Origin: Paragordius varius
Lineage: Eukaryota; Nematomorpha
Direction: 5' to 3'
DNA length: 64,000 nt
Assembly: GCA_964247055.1 (NCBI GenBank)
Contig: OZ176052.1
Location: 5,270,001 to 5,334,000 of the forward strand
The notes beneath the pieces are model-generated. The model searched no databases, had not been told where the DNA came from, and saw nothing but the letters and a program-made list of their open reading frames with translations. Below are positions 11,803 through 29,820 of this stretch, piece by piece. Made by a program: the position numbers and the translations under genes. The first letter of the stretch is position 1, and every line of letters starts with the position of its first letter.

Positions 11803-13470
11803 TGACTGTAAACTAATACTCTCAAATAGTTAATTTTTTAAGCACTAGCTTTTAACTATTAAAGTTCGTATTTTCTGGCTTTAACCCATTTATTTGGATT
11901 AAAAAAGGTTAGATTTTTGTCAAAAAATTACAAAGTATTTAAAGAAGTATTTTTTACAAATATATCTAAGAACCTTCATAACTTCAAAGCTATTTTCAAT
12001 CTCAATTTCACTCATCGTATCAGCATTAAGTCCAATATGAATTGTATCAGCAGGGTGGGCATATTCCATGTATTTATTATACTTTTCAAGGTGTGGATAA
12101 TCTACACGATATTATTATTTAATTTAAGTTATAGACTTATAAATTTAATAATATGTTAGTTTCACTAATTATATTATTCGTCATCGTTTAAAATAATGCA
12201 TTTATTGTGACTGCCGCTTAAATTAACCGGCAAAAACATGTGTCTTTAAATTTACATTAAATAATATAGCATCCTTAAATTTAATAGAAACTTGTGAAAT
12301 TTTAAATCTGTCAAATTGCTTTAATTATAATCAAATTACTGATATATATAAAATCGATTTCAATGGTTAACGTAATTTGTAGTAACAACATACATTTTAC
12401 GCTTGTAGTATTGATGACTGCTTATGACAATTAGTACATTCATTAGCAGTCAGGCTGGTTAACCGTTGAAAAACCCAACCTTAAAGATATCACATAAGGA
12501 TGAGTAAAGGCAAATGCTGTCTCTTAAAATATAATTAGGCACAGTTAACATCATTATTCATGGATGCGAGAACAATATTTTTATAGTATAAGGTCCAAGT
12601 AAAGTCTTTAATTTTAATTTCATCTCACACAATATTATTTGGAAACTTATAGAAAGGGATTAATATGTTCTGTTAGAAGATGCAAAAGATTAAGAAATGA
12701 GAAAAGGAGCTACATGCCACGCAAAAGCCTTTTTTAGGCTACCTTAAATGATATGGTGCAGTTTAAACCTAATACCGAAAATTCTTAAAATAAAAATTTT
12801 TAACCTTTTAACCCTACTAAATATAAAACATTATCAGAAGTGAGACATCCTTAAAATTATCTTGGATACTTCATTGCTAATCATTTAGTAATACGGCAAC
12901 ATAGATAATGGTATTACGGAGGGCTTTGCACTGAGATGGTTTAAAATAGGTGGGAAGCAAAGAAATTAGTATAACAACAATGCGACTAAATAGTGAAATG
13001 TAATTTTAGTAAATCGGGCTGTTATCCAAGTATAGGACATTTTACAAATATAAAATAATTTATACTTTCATATTTAGAATTGATCCAGGCAAAAAGATTG
13101 TAGACAATGAGAGGATAAAATAAGTTTTCCATATTAAAAATCGACTTTTGGGTGAGAAAATGTTAAATAATCTTGATAAAATATGGATGCTATTTATCTG
13201 AATATATATCGAGATTAAGACGGATGTTATATTATGAAAAGAAGTTGGCAACTATAAGCTTCGCATAAAAAGATTTGTTTTTACTATATTGTTCAAAAAG
13301 AAACCGGATTTAAAACTAAAAAATTAATACAATTTAAAAGTATGAACAGCCTATTTAAAACAAGCTCTATCATACAATACCGGTTTTTTGGTAAAACAAC
13401 AAGTAGGTAAGCCAATTATTTATTTTTATAGTTTTCATCGTTCCCATTTCACCCATTTTTTAGGAAATGC
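11803..13470. other. AT-rich intergenic DNA, no gene seen
   Basis: There are only short chance ORFs. None has recognisable protein features and no complete element ends were found. Confidence 0.4.
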
Positions 13471-13479
13471 TTTAATGCC

Positions 13480-14000
13480 ATGCTAGAAAAACTTATTGTT
13501 TTTTGCGCCAAATCCTTAATTCTCCAACGTGCTCGAAATTATGGTACTACTCTGCAGGCATGTATACCATTGATGCTAAGAGATAAAAGTCAGATGGTCC
13601 CAGATCAGGAGAATACGGCGGATGGTTTGCTAACAAGATTTTAAGGTGTCTGTCACTAGTTTTGCTGTGTGAGACGGAGCATTGTTAGCTAATATCACTT
13701 TGTCATGATTTATGGCATTACGCGAGTTCTTGGACATGGTTTATATTTTTTATGATTTGGCCATAAGTTGTGCATTAACGGTTTCATCGTGCTTGAAAAA
13801 TTTTAATACTTAATGCTGCTTGATTCCAGCAGACACAAAGCATGATCTCCTTGCCAAAGCGATTTGGCCTTTGTGTTGGTGAATCGGCTTGGAAAGGTAA
13901 AAATCCTGATTTTTTCGCTTTGGATTTAGAATAAAGCTTCTCAGACCTCGTCATAATTAAAGGCTCAAGCTCAAAGTCCATCAACGAGTTTCAATTTGAC
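13480..14000 (-). pseudogene. Mariner transposase remnant
   Basis: Translated blocks on the minus strand match mariner transposases: RPNRFGKEIMLCVCWNQ near 13890-13840 (compare the family's RPNRFGKKVLLCVWWDQ), then NHDKVILANNAPSHTAK near 13710-13660 and NHPPYSPDLGPSDFYLLAS near 13640-13580. The blocks fall in different frames. The middle catalytic Asp of the D,D34D triad appears as Asn (NNAPSH), and the N-terminal DNA-binding region is not recognisable. It is a dead copy, and no terminal repeats were found. Confidence 0.85.
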
Positions 14001-15216
14001 GTTTATTTTAATTGTACGGGACTTATTAACCGAGTTTATTTTTTACCATTTCTCGCTGTCTACTGATAGCTACATGTGTTGCTTCTGCTGATGCCGCGTT
14101 TGACTGAGTCTTGCACTTCATGCAGTCGTAAGTTCTAGAGCGTCTTCTATCTAGATTGAAATTACAATTTTTAATTTTGGGAACCATGTTTTACATGTTA
14201 TCTGAAGCACAATCATATGCTTCTACGTGTAAACGATGACTTCCAACAGTCATTTTCTTCTGGAATAAGAAAAGCAATCCCGTAAATGTTTTTTTCCAAG
14301 CAAAAAATTTGGCATGAATACCGAATGATAAAAAAGACGCTTTTTTGACTGATTCAACTAGTGTCTGTTTGTCGTTAAATGTCAGATAAACATTGGCGTC
14401 TATGTGAAATTAATTCGTACCCGCTGAAGTTTTTTTAAATCAAATCAGTAATGATTTATGGCTACACCTTGAAGTATATTTTCCTTTAGATTAATTTTTC
14501 TTTATTAAATTATGGAAATAATGGTAGTAATAGCAAGATTTATATTTTTTAAAAAAACCGGCGCGACAAAAAATGAAAGTTTTTAAAATATTTTTCAAGT
14601 TCTAAAAACACTGAAAGCGTCCGATTCTATTTTCAAATTTTATATAAAATATCTTGGCAAAGCAAATTAATCAATCAAAAATATGTTAAATGTATGTATA
14701 TTACAAAAATACATTTCATCGTATGACGTATGTACTTATGATGAAATTATAACACCACGCTACAGAAGAAAGCGAATCAAAACTTATCAATATGCATAAC
14801 AGCTAAATCCATTTAAAATAGAAATTATACCGAAATAAATTGGGGACAAAAACTAAGAAATAAATACCATAAAGGTCAAACGTAAATGCGCCCATCAATT
14901 TGATTTCTTATGGCTAAATCTTAAAATGGCCGTAGAAATTCCCTCTTTGGTATATCGCCTTCCAATGCCAAATCATCTTGATTAACTGGATTATACGTTT
15001 ATTTGGCATTGTTTTCGATATGTAAATTTTTAAAGCATATAAAACTCATTCTAAGTCCCGAAAGTTACCAATATTAATCATTATATCATAGAAAATTTTG
15101 TACGACATATGGCATTTATTGATATATTAAATATGGTACATCCATCTCAAATAATTAATAAAAAGTTACATATTTATTGGCACATATATAAAGGAAAAGG
15201 GCACAACAGTTTTAAT
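14001..15216. other. Intergenic DNA, no gene seen
   Basis: A minus-strand stretch at 14420-14020 has a protein-like but broken look (MTVGSHRLHVEAYDCASDN, LDRRRSRTYDCMKCKTQ) that I cannot assign. It may be part of the mariner-bearing insert. The RAD51 poly(A) signal AATAAA lies at 15178-15173. Confidence 0.35.
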
Positions 15217-19927
<4,711 letters not shown>

Positions 19928-19982
19928 TTCAAATTTCGAGCGATTGGTTCATGAATGCAAATAATATGACTCTTTACTATTA

Positions 19983-21770
19983 TCTATATATTTATAAAAA
20001 TGGAAAATGCTGGCTTTGTGATCTGGTACAGGAAAACCGGTAGACCCAATCAAATCCAAATATCGAAAAAATATAATCATTAATAAATGTCCCGACAATA
20101 GCTTCGCCCTTTTTTTGAAATAGGCCCCCAGTTCGGGCCCACCCCGTATGAAAAACGGGTTTTTTTTGAAAACAGAAGTCCACAAAATCGTGTTTTTGAG
20201 ACAATTTTCCGGAGAACGTGTTGGACCATTCAATTTTAAATATGATTTTTGTTTACTTATTTTCGATTGCGCCGAACATAGCCGAGCCACTTTTTTGATT
20301 TAGGCCCTCTTTTTACCCGCTCCCCCCGTGAAATGTCACTTTTTTCAAAAAACAAAGTCCACAAAAATAATTTTTTAAATCGATTTTTCGCCCTAGGTAT
20401 GAGACCGTAAAAATTAAATAAAGATTCCACGTATTCCCTGTTAAAAGGCAAAAATTTTAGTCCACCGTTTATTTGATGATAGCTGCTGGGTAAGGAGCTA
20501 CCCGCTAAAAACTGATTTTTCATATAACTTTGTGATCTGTTTCCGGAAAACCGGTGAACCCAATCAAATCCAAACATCGAAAAAATTTAATCATTAATGA
20601 ATGCCCCGACAATAGCTTCGCCCTTTTTTGGAATTAGGTCCCCAGTTTGGGCCCACCCCGTGTGAAAAATGGGTTAAGTCAATTTTTTGGAGAACGTGTT
20701 GGACCATTCAATTTCAAATATGATTTTTGTTTACTTATTTTTGATCGCGCTGAACATGGTCGAGTCACTTTTTTGATTTAGGCCCTCTTTTTACCCGCTA
20801 CCCCCGTAAAATGCCATTTTTTTCAAAAAAAAACAAAGTCCACAAAAATATTTTTTTGATTGTATTTTTTTGTCCACGGTATGAGACTGTAAAAATTCGA
20901 GAAAAATTTTTCGTATTGCCTGTTAAAAGGCAAAAATTTTAGTCAAGCGTTTCTTTGCTGATAGATGCTGAGTAAGGAGTATCTATCATATGCACAGCAT
21001 GTTAAAAGATATATGGATATTAATACATTATTTATCCTCATCTATATATTTATAAAAATGGAAAATGCTGGCTTTGTGATCTGGTACAGGAAAACCGGTA
21101 GACCCAATCAAATCCAAATATCGAAAAAATATAATCATTAATAAATGTCCCGACAATAGCTTCGCCCTTTTTTTGAAATAGGCCCCCAGTTCGGGCCCAC
21201 CCCGTATGAAAAACGGGTTTTTTTTGAAAACAGAAGTCCACAAAATCGTGTTTTTGAGACAATTTTCCGGAGAACGTGTTGGACCATTCAATTTTAAATA
21301 TGATTTTTGTTTACTTATTTTCGATTGCGCCGAACATAGCCGAGCCACTTTTTTGATTTAGGCCCTCTTTTTACCCGCTCCCCCCGTGAAATGCCACTTT
21401 TTTCAAAAAACAAAGTCCACAAAAATAATTTTTTAAATCGATTTTTCGCCCTAGGTATGAGACCGTAAAAATTCGAGAAGGATTTTTCGTAATGCCTGTT
21501 AAAAGGCAAAAATTTTAGTCAGGCGTTTCTTTAATGATAGCTGCTGAGTAAGGAATATCTATCATATGTATAGCATGTTAAAAGATATATGGATATTAAA
21601 ACCTTATTTATGGTAATCTATATATTTATAAAAATGGAAAATGCTGGCTTTGTGATCTACAGGAAAACCGGTAGACCCATTCAAATCCAAACTTCCAACC
21701 CTCCCCCCCTCCCCCCCCAGAAGTCCGAAGGACTTCCTCGGGCTGCGTAGCAGCACGAGATTCACGCTAG
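19983..21770. mobile_element. Multi-headed non-autonomous Helitron array
   Basis: Helitron hallmarks: a 5' TCTATATATTTATAAAAATG end preceded by A, and a 3' end made of two short hairpins (AGTCCGAAGGACT, GCTGCGTAGCAGC) followed by ACGCTAG and a T. The 5' end occurs three times (19983, 21041, 21617) but the 3' end only once (21767-21770). Units contain repeated GC-richer blocks (TTCGGGCCCACCCCG). The first about 430 bp at 19983 and 21041 are almost identical. Long ORFs of 106-113 codons inside are repeat sequence, not genes, and no Rep/helicase is present. Confidence 0.85.
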
Positions 21771-22314
21771 TTATATATAAATATTGAATCTATATAATTT
21801 ATATAATGATATATAATAACTAAAATATTTTACAAAAAAATACATATATATATATATATATATATATTACATATATATTCTTAGCTGCATAATAGTTTAA
21901 TATTATGTCTATTACACAGCTAGTGACACCAAATTCTAAACGATTCTTATCATTATATGATAGTTTAGTCTAAAGCGGGCGATATAGGATTAGAAAAAAG
22001 GTTTTTGGGCCAAATTTAGCCCTCATACGCATATAAAATTTATCTTAAACTTTTTTGGTTTTTATATATGAATATTTATTATCGCGAATACAGATAAATG
22101 AATGTACATCATGGTAAAAATGCAAATAATTAGCTTTAATAACTGTAAATCTGGCTGTTTGATTAAACCTATTTTATTTTAGGACCTAAGTAAACTAAAA
22201 ATAATAGTTATGTAATTAATGAGAACGATGTTTGATAATTAATAAAAACAAAATAATTTTTTGATAAAACAGCTATGGGGGGTATAATATTTTGAAAAAA
22301 AATCGATTGCAAAA
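21771..22314. other. AT-rich intergenic DNA, no gene seen
   Basis: Contains a (TA)n run at about 21844-21867. No gene or element ends were recognised. Confidence 0.45.
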
Positions 22315-22490
22315 AATTAAAAATAAAATTAAAAATACTAATTTCCGTTGTAAGAGAATTTTAGATACATTCAAGATCAAAATGGTTCTTTTGATTCGAA
22401 CCTTACGAGGATATAATAAGTTCTGACTTTTGTGGTAAATATCAGAAAAAGGCATTTGCGCACATTTTGATAAAAAAAATTTTTATGAAG
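22315..22490. repeat. Foldback family F fragment
   Basis: Matches the left arm of the copies at 48873 and 58978 (for example GGCATTTGCGCACATTTT). It is cut off where a piggyBac-like element begins at a TTAA. Confidence 0.6.
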
Positions 22491-22492
22491 AC

Positions 22493-22926
22493 TTAACACT
22501 TGGATACAACACATTCATTTCAGTTTCAAATTGGGGTAGTTAAATACCCCAGGCTTGTTTAAAATTAAATATTTTAAAAAATATTAAATAGTTTCAAACC
22601 ATGGCAAAGGTTTACACTTATACAATATTAATGAACCGAAATATATTAAAAAATTGATTCAAATATACTTGATATTACCTATTAAAAGGTATAGGTAAAA
22701 ATTTAGCCATTATGACATGTGTGAATGCGAAAAATATAAAAATAATGCATAATATACCATGTTTTTTGTTTATATCAATGTTAAATGTAACTAATAAAAG
22801 GTAAATATAATTTTAGGCTTAGAATCAAATGAACACGATATTTTGCGAAAATGCTGTCAAATAAAAATGGCCCTGAAGTAGTTTGATACGGAACTTTTTC
22901 CAAAACTAATTTTTTAGATATTTTGG

Positions 22927-22970
<44 letters not shown>

Positions 22971-24003
22971 ATTAGGATGAGAGCATATATTAAAATTGGA
23001 GCCGTTTCTTTCAATAGTTTTTTAAAAATAATAACTTAAATATTGGGTGGGATGATAAAAAAGTCGCACATGACTTGTAAGTCAAGCGTGGCACGTTGAG
23101 CAAGTTTACTTAAGCCAGCAAGTGTACACTTGAAGATCGGTAAAAAACCCAAAAGTTAAGTCTTTTGCTTATGAATGTAACATTTTTTTGCCACCCGATT
23201 TGAATTTTACAGAAATTATTTTGATCATTTTCAGCAAAAAGGCACAAAAAGATAAACAATTAATACAATATACATTTATTGACATTTTTCTAATATAGAA
23301 TTTTATAAATATTGACCTGATAATTATTTTTAAATTGATGAAACCACATTAAAACAATTTATTTCTTTATTACACTACATTTTGTTTGGAGTCCATTATA
23401 TAATGGGAAGATGTATACAATATAACATAATTATTTTTAAATGATTATAAACATTACATTAAATTTATAATGAAATAAATTTTTTACATTGGTTAGTGAA
23501 GTAACCTTTTGCTTTTAATAAACTAAGATTTGATATTTACAAGATTAATATTTAATTATTAATTTTAAGAAGTTTTCGAGAATCCATTTTTTTGCGGTCA
23601 TGGAATTGATATATTTAGCATATTTTTATATGCCATATTAGCAGAGTTTTTCTATAATTTTCTCTCTTTTTTAACCACCCAATGAATAGGTTATTTAGCC
23701 AAAATTTATCAAATTAACAATTTATAGCATTAACAAAGGTTTAAATTACATATGAAACCTAAATTTTATACATAAATAGTTTCCAAAATAATATTATCCA
23801 TATTTTTAAATCTGTCAAGTGTGCTACACCACACTTGCAAAATCTTTATGTTTTACTTGATCATATGATTTTTTATCACCTATCACATGAAAGCAAGCCA
23901 TGAGTTGAAAAACTTGCAAGTCAATTCAAAAAAATTTTTTTATCACCCCACCCATTGTCTGGGGTATAAATACCTAAATTTGAATCAAAATTGGTTCATT
24001 CTA
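22493..24003. mobile_element. piggyBac-like element (family E), interrupted and incomplete
   Basis: Begins TTAACACTTGGATACAACAC, like the intact copy at 39618-40336. The matching interior continues to about 23042 and resumes at 23957 (GTCTGGGGTATAAATACC), the gap being filled by another element. The right terminus is missing where the hAT element at 24006 starts. It contains a (TA)n run at 22929-22968. Confidence 0.65.
23045..23953. mobile_element. Non-autonomous TIR element, family H (909 bp)
   Basis: The ends are GGGTGGGATGATAAAAAAG and the complement of GGGTGGGGTGATAAAAAAA. ATT flanks both sides (23042-23044, 23954-23956). It lies inside a piggyBac-like element, and the host element's sequence is contiguous on either side. 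It is noncoding. The superfamily is uncertain: a 3-bp target would fit PIF/Harbinger or CACTA types. Confidence 0.7.
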
Positions 24004-24124
24004 AACTAGGGTGACCAGATTTTTTGAGGAAAAAGCGGGACAAATCTGAGAAAGGGGGGCATGAGGGGGTATAACCAAAAATTTTTATACAGAAAATTTA
24101 TTGTAATGTTTATTCATTTACAAA

Positions 24125-25169
24125 TCTATATATTTATAAAAATGGAAAGTGATGGCTTTGTGATCTGTTTCCGGAAAACCGGTAGACCCATTCGAATCCA
24201 AATATCAAAAAAATATAATCATTAATGAATGCCCCGACACTAGCTTCGCCCTTTTTTGAAAGAGGCCCCCAGTTCGGGCCCACCCCGTGTGAAAAACGGG
24301 TTTTTTTGAAAACAGAAGTCCCAAAAATCGTGTCTTTGAGACAATTTTCCGGAGAACGTGTTCATTTAATATGATTTTTGTTTACTTATTTTCGATGGCG
24401 CCGAACATAGTCGGCTCGCTTTTTTAATTTAGGTCCTCTTTTTACCGCTCCCCCCGTAAAATGCCATTTTTTTCAAGAAACAAATCACAAAAATAATTAT
24501 TTATATCTATTTTTCGCCCAAGGTATGAGACTGTAAAAATTCAATAAGGATTCTACGTATTCCCTGTTAAAAGGCAAAAATTTTAGTCAGGCGTTTCTTT
24601 GATGATAGCTGCTGGGTAAGGAGTTACCCGCTAAAAACTGATCCGTCATGTGGCTTTGTGATCTGTTTCCGGAAAATCAATACACCCATTCAAATCCAAA
24701 TATCGAAAAAATAATCATTAATGAATGCCCCGACAATAGCTTCGCCCGTTTTTTGACATAGACCCTTAAGTTCGGGCTCACCCCGTGTGAAAACGGTTTT
24801 TTTGAAAACACAAGTCCACAAAAATAGTGTGTTTGAGTCAATTTTCTGGAAAACGTGTTGGACCATTCAATATGATTTTAATTTACTTATTTTCGATTGC
24901 GCCGAACATAGTCGTCTTGCTTTTTAGGCCCTCTTTTTACCCGCTCCCCCCGTAAAATGCCATTTTTTTCAATAAACCAAAATCCACAAAAATAATTTTT
25001 TGAATCTATTTTCCCCCAAGTAAAAATTATATTAGCATAGATGCACCGTTTTAAAATTCCTATGAGATCATAGCTATTTAATAATGTTTCGAAATAATCC
25101 ACATATGTGGATTACCCAGAAGTCCGAAGGACTTCATCCGGCTGCGTAGCAGCACGGGATTTACGCTAG
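24125..25169. mobile_element. Non-autonomous Helitron inside the hAT element
   Basis: The 5' end is TCTATATATTTATAAAAATG after an A. The 3' end has the two hairpins (AGTCCGAAGGACT, GCTGCGTAGCAGC) and ACGCTAG before a T. It is the same family as 19983-21770 and shows two tandem internal units (second starting near 24650). Confidence 0.85.
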
Positions 25170-25194
25170 TACATAGTAAATATAAAAAAATATT

Positions 25195-26766
25195 TTATTC
25201 TTTGGTATATTTTTTATTTGTGTAAATGCGTTTTAGCAGATTGTCATCATTTTTTAAAATATTGTAGTAGTCCTCACAAGAATTTGTCAAATTATATTTG
25301 ACAGATAAAATGGCCTCTAAAGTTTCAAAAATTAAATTTGACATCTGATTTACTGGAAAAAAACGCACTCAGTAGCAGCAGTGGTTCCAGGTAAAGATAG
25401 TGCAAAATCCACAATTTTTAACTAATTTTTGTATGGAACATAGTTTGTTTCAAAATGATGAAATATTTCTAGCCATTTTTTTCTACTGTATTTTTTTCTG
25501 TTGTCCATAATTTAACTTTTTCATTATTAATATATTTTTTAACTAATGATACTTCATAAAAAAGATCATTTTGAGAAAGATTACTTTTTTGGAATTTTAG
25601 GTTACTAACTTCATTGGCAACTTCCATTGCCGAAATTTTGTCACCTTCTATCAATTTAATAACATTTTGAAAGAGAGAATCTTGGTTATATAGGAACTCT
25701 AACCTTATTATTGAAAAATCAATTTCAAAAACGTTTCCAAAGTTCATTTGCCCTGTGATAAAAAATAGGATTTTAAAGGATCATACATTTTTAAAATTCT
25801 TTCGATAGCTGGCAGAAGAGCTAACCAACGAGCTTTACAATATCCAAGCATTTTTTGATATTAAACTTCTGCATTTTCACAGAATTCCTTAAGCGTTTCA
25901 ACGCATACCGTGTATATATAAAAATAGGAATATATTTTAACAACTACATTTTCCACATCTAGGGGTAACAAATCAGCAGCTGTTTGAATAGCGTTGTGTA
26001 TTATATGTGCCACCCAACGCCTTATGTTTTGATTAAGATTATCTGCTAATTTATGAAAAATATTTTTTGTTCCCCTCCTTGCTTTTCCACCGAAGTTCGT
26101 ATTGGTGTTGTTAGCGCAATATGCGATGATTTTGTCTTTTAAATTATTTTTTTCTAGAATATTCATTATTAAAGTAAAAATTATGTCGGAATTTTTACCA
26201 GGTAGAGAAATAAAATCTAAAATTTTAATTTTTACTCCGGTTTCTGGATCAAAATATCTTATTAAAGTGGGAAATAATTTTGTTTCCTTGTGATTTAATG
26301 CATTAGAATATAGCGATATGAAATTAATTTTCAGCAAATCTTTTTGTATTTCAGAAAATGCATGTAGGAAAGGACATTGCATACAATGGCTTCAGTCTTT
26401 GTACGGGCACATGTAAATTTTTCATTGAATAAGGGAATAACCTGTGAAGTACAATCCATATATCTAAAGGAATGATTGTGATTAACGGCGTGAAAAGATA
26501 AAACGCCTTCGGCTAGTGCCAAATTTTTTTCTTCCTCTCCAAAAGCGGTTTTACGATAAAATCGCTCATTTTGTAATATGATGCCGCCATATCAGCATTT
26601 TATGTTTCTGTGTTTCCATATGCTTTGTAATATCATGCTTGCCGCCATGTGCTAGGGTTCCCCCTCGCATCAAGAACATTTAACAAATGATTCATTCTTC
26701 GTTTTTTTGATAAAAAAATTCTTTCATTAATTCATCGTTGAATTTATAACCTCTTTTTGGACTCAT
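25195..26766 (-). pseudogene. hAT transposase remnant
   Basis: The start is MSPKRGYKFNDELMKEFF at 26766. Middle blocks read KDKIIAYCANNTNTNFGGKA and HIIHNAIQTAADLLPLDVEN, typical of a hAT family widespread in animals in which the same motif reads CGDNTNTNFGG. The end region carries the dimerisation motif SLPGTTAATECVF. The frame is broken in several places by stops and shifts, so no functional protein is expected. The longest open pieces are 26382-25861 and 25747-25469. Confidence 0.85.
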
Positions 26767-27152
26767 ATTTTTAAACTAATATTAGTATAAAAAAATATTA
26801 TATTACCTTAATTTTCTGGAGTAAACGTATAAGCTACCCATTTTTGGTGTTAATTTGTCTTTATAATGTTGGCAGGTAATATAACTAAAATATTAGTATA
26901 AAAAAATTATCACCTTAATTATATGGAGTAAACGTATAAACTACCGATTTGTGGTATTTATTTGTCTTTTTGATAATGTTGGCAGTAGGATTAGGAAGCA
27001 AAGTGTAAAATTATATGATATATATTCGAAAAAAATAAATATTTTTAATTTAAAAATAAAAAAATTATAATTTAATGATATAGATTATAAAGATAACTAA
27101 TGATAAATAATTTAATATAATCGTGATAAGGCGGGACGTCTGGTCACCCTAG

Positions 27153-27908
27153 GTATTTATCATGTTGATAAATATTAATAAAATTTAATTAGCCACAAAA
27201 TTCCGCATCTAAATACGTATCAACAATATTTCAAATGTTAACATAAAATGCTATGATATTCTTAAAATTTAAAATATCCATAAAATTAAGCCTATGTTAA
27301 TTCTCACGTCAATCCTCTTTCAATGCTCAGAACGAAATAATTTTGTGGAGGAGTATTTTACGCATTTAAACCATTTATGTTATAGGACTGGCAATAAAAT
27401 TACTTAACATACAATAAAATGCACACTGTAATATCGTTTTTCTAACTAATAATATAAAAATACTAGTGTCAATAAAATATATCCTAAATCAAACATTTTG
27501 ACTTTCTCCATATTAATTTATGCAAATATATTGGGTGATACGTGATATGGGATAACTTTGATATTGATTTCATAAATAATATTTAATTGAAATTAGGTGT
27601 TTATTCAAGAAATAGTAATATAATTATATAGATGTTAAGTTCTCATATATTTTGAAAATTGCAAATTAAGACTAAGATTGAAATGTTTAATAGCGAAAAT
27701 TAAATATTTGATATATTTTAACCCGTACTAAATGGATCGATTCGTAAAATTAAGGTAAAATAAATATTGATTCAATTTAACTTATCACTGTTATATACTA
27801 TTAATATCAAAATAAAAGTACCCACTCACCTAATTTAATTAATTTGACACATTTAATTTTTTGGGGCTCATTTTATTCATTTTCTAAATCTATCACCTTT
27901 TCCCGCTG
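27153..27908. other. 5' flank of M13 gene 1
   Basis: AT-rich, with no coding stretch seen. The last about 150 bp before the ATG resemble the corresponding flank of the paralogue only weakly. Confidence 0.4.
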
Positions 27909-29772
27909 ATGCTAACCAACCTGTTATTAATTTTAATTCTAACCGTAACAGGTAATATAAATGATACTTATATACAACATATAATTCTTGCCAAATTTTT
28001 TAATTTTTAGCTACTTTATGGTATCAATCAATGTTATATACAATTAGGGCCAAATATATTTAGGATTTTAGCTTAAAGGAAAAATAATTTGTATAATTGA
28101 TATTTTATTTTTTAAATCGGTTATACACTGTAATTTAATCTAATTGAGTGTTAAAATCGTGGATGATTTATAGATTCATGAGAAGATTTACGGCAATTCG
28201 ACTGTTTGAATTTAGAGATAATGGATAGGATAATGGAACATTTTTGCGTATAATATATTTCATTGGTTTTAAAGGGCTTCATTTTATTTTTTTGTAATAT
28301 GGCTCTAAGTATATAATATTGAGCTCTGGTTAATTTTTTCAAAATAAAAGAGCTATTTTGTCTTCCAAAATAAATGCGATATCTGATACCAACAACAATT
28401 CTAAAGAGTTAATTCTCGATCGTCCTTTAATACATAATTTCGGCGCTATATTTTGGGAAAATTTGGGAATAAACCAATATCATTTGTTAAAAGTATATTA
28501 TGGTTTCATTTGTGATATTTTATCGTAACTGATTTACCAATCGTTTTCGTCGTCTAATATACCATTTGTACTTCAAGAGTGTCCTTGAATACTTCAAGTT
28601 GGCCCTTAAAATTTTTAAATTTTGTTTTAACCATTATTTTTGCAAGTATTTTTTTATCTTATTATTTTTTAACCTAATTTTCTTTATTCATTATATATTT
28701 ATTCATTAAAAAAAATTTTTATTTAAAAACCACTTTTATATTTCATTCTAATTTTTTTCCAAATTAACAAAATTATTAACTTTTAAATGTTTTCAAAGAA
28801 ATTGTAAATAATAACCCAGAGAACTTATACATTTTTTAATTACGTAAGAAAATATTATATATACAAAATAATTTTAAATAAAGGTATACGGATTCTCAAT
28901 TATTAAAAGTTGATATTGATTTATTATTTATGTAAAATAATGGAAAATAGGTTAAAAACGATAAAATAGATGAATGATATACGATTTGATTGATAAAAGT
29001 TAAAAACAAAACAAAAAAGTCAAAGGACCAACTTGAAGTGTTCAAGGACTAACTTGAAGTGCAAGGACACTCTTGAATTGCAAATGGTATATCTTATTTT
29101 ATTTTTATTCACAAGACTTTTTAAATATATGTATAATTAAAATTTTATATGCCTAAAATGCCTAAAAGAAGAATCTGAAAATAAACTCCTATGTATACAT
29201 TTTATAATTGATAACTTTAGTTCAAGGAATGATAAGGAGGAGAAATAAGAAAAAAAATAATACCTGCATCTAGCAACAACAAATTTTTTTCGCATATTAG
29301 GACCAATGAAAAGTATACTAATTAAATTTCTGGTTAATATAATTTTCTATGATTTATTATAAGGGTCTGAGATCTAGATTAAGGCAAAAGATAATTTTTG
29401 AATGGATGTGTAATTTTGTCGAAATTTCAATAAAAAAAAATCGTTGAAATCAAACCTATATTTTTACATTAATTTATTTATTATGGACAAACTTTCGTTT
29501 ATACCACACGATGCATTTTGATAATTATGTGAAGCAGTCGAGAGATATTTAATTGGAAGCATATATTTTTGTAAACATCAATATTATATCTGCAAATAGA
29601 GTTGGTTCATTAACCGGTAAAAAATGAAAACCAACAACTGGGTAGCCTTTCAGGTTTGACCAATAACTAAATCCAGTTATATATATTTTAATTGTAATTA
29701 AAATACATTATAACAATAAAAAACACTTTTTTAAAAGCGGTCACGATATGGTCAGTAAAAAGATCGCTTAGA

Positions 29773-29820
<48 letters not shown>

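Larger units (their letters stand above)
24006..27152 (-). mobile_element. hAT element with transposase remnant, hosting a Helitron
   Basis: The termini are CTAGGGTGACCAGA on the left and its complement TCTGGTCACCCTAG on the right, a known hAT terminus type (the right end continues into ACGTCCCG-like sequence). No 8-bp target duplication can be recognised, so the insertion is old or the flanks are rearranged. It carries a minus-strand transposase remnant (25195-26766) and a Helitron (24125-25169). Confidence 0.8.

Noticed and set aside
19949-21509. ORFs of 64-113 codons on the minus strand, two nearly identical (MARLCSAQSKISKQK...)
   Set aside because: They lie within repeated Helitron units with no domain or start context. 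The duplication of the DNA explains their identity.
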